In this document: positions 41,183 to 41,310 of the stretch, piece after piece
Layout: every line of letters begins with the position of its first letter
How positions within the stretch are numbered: the stretch's first letter is position 1
NCBI GenBank assembly: GCA_014846175.1
Contig: RKAV01000031.1
Coordinates: forward strand, 1-41,310
DNA: 41,310 nt
Source: a bacterium
GTDB taxonomy: Bacteria > Bacillota_I > Bacilli_A > RF39 > UBA660
Direction: 5' to 3'
The notes under the pieces: model-generated
What the model saw: the letters and a program-made list of their open reading frames with translations, nothing else
What the model was told of the DNA's origin: nothing
The model's database searches: none
Translations under genes and position numbers: made by a program

Positions 41183-41310
41183 ATGAAAAAATTATTTAAG
41201 AAGTTAGCCACTACTAACATATCAACAGCTTATATATTTATTCTCTTAGGAATAAGTACTCTAATGATGGCAGGATACTTTTCCTATGCTTGGTTTACAG
41301 TACAAGGAGT
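41183..41310 (+). CDS. Exported protein, 3' end outside window
   Basis: Only the first 42 codons are visible. The ATG follows an ideal TTAGGAGGTAAT site. The product has a basic start (MKKLFKKLATTN) and a hydrophobic helix (AYIFILLGISTLMMAGYF) running into YAWFTVQG. A leader ending in A-Y/W-F-T or A-Y-F-S/T resembles the signal peptides of SipW-processed proteins such as TasA and camelysin. With so little sequence this is a hint only; a signal anchor of another surface protein is equally possible. It lies after two terminators and so is not in the operon before it. Confidence 0.55.
   Translation, partial: MKKLFKKLATTNISTAYIFILLGISTLMMAGYFSYAWFTVQG

Noticed and set aside
1..41310. Mycoplasma-type code with TGA read as tryptophan
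   Set aside because: All genes are intact with TGG tryptophans and no internal TGA, and two genes (the yqzL-like gene and the VirB4 N-domain gene) end in TGA. TGA is simply a rare stop here.
1..41310. tRNA genes, CRISPR arrays and insertion sequences
   Set aside because: None was seen by eye on either strand. The gaps are short and are accounted for by promoters, terminators and leaders.

Overview
The window is a stretch of AT-rich chromosome from a walled Bacillota-type bacterium, most likely an uncultured Bacilli lineage of the RF39 or Erysipelotrichia kind. Codons are strongly A/T-biased and ribosome-binding sites are GGAGG-type. The housekeeping block era-yqzL-recO-glyQS and the infC-rpmI-rplT block are arranged as in Bacilli. 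No sense TGA codon interrupts any gene and TGA terminates two genes, so the standard bacterial code applies and this is not a Mycoplasma-type genome. No rRNA, tRNA, CRISPR array, insertion sequence, integrase or relaxase was found. The lineage assignment is inference; there is no 16S gene to settle it.

Region 1 (1-7666) is a tightly packed plus-strand operon. After the 3' end of a VanZ-like gene come ybeY, dgkA, era, a short yqzL-like gene, recO, a PAP2-phosphatase/lipid-kinase fusion, a LOG-like protein, glyQS, a C26 amidohydrolase and two tandem paralogs of unknown function.

Region 2 (7667-13025) is translation. A consensus promoter and an L20-type attenuator precede infC, rpmI and rplT, followed by rpsB, tsf and typA. 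L20 and S2 carry the same C-terminal SAP/Rho_N-like tail, encoded by an 84-bp repeat with a single mismatch. A hairpin with a GAAA tetraloop lies in front of rpsB. infC probably starts on ATT or ATC.

Region 3 (13026-14850) holds a transglutaminase-like protein and, on the minus strand, a thioredoxin-fold lipoprotein. The latter is separated from the next locus by divergent promoters that share a perfect 17-bp palindrome.

Region 4 (14851-41011) is the notable part: about 26 kb of 22 genes, all on the plus strand, combining two secretion machines. The first half encodes a Tad/Flp-like apparatus: a CpaB-like SAF protein, a CpaF ATPase, TadB- and TadC-like membrane proteins, a degenerate CpaE/TadZ-like protein, a 53-residue pilin candidate and pseudopilin-like proteins. 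With these are a sortase and a 973-residue cysteine-rich exported protein. The second half encodes a conjugation-like type IV secretion system of Gram-positive Trs/Tra type: two VirB2-like module proteins, VirB6, a PrgI/VirB3-like protein, a VirB4 split over two genes, a SpoIID plus C39-like wall hydrolase and VirD4. Two paralogous anchored proteins flank the locus near its ends. With no relaxase or integrase in view, it reads as a resident surface or secretion organelle rather than a conjugative element; that function is inferred. Internal promoters at 26293, 28031 and 37620 and a terminator at 28459 divide it into transcription units. The window ends with terminator-like RNA structures and the first 42 codons of another exported protein.
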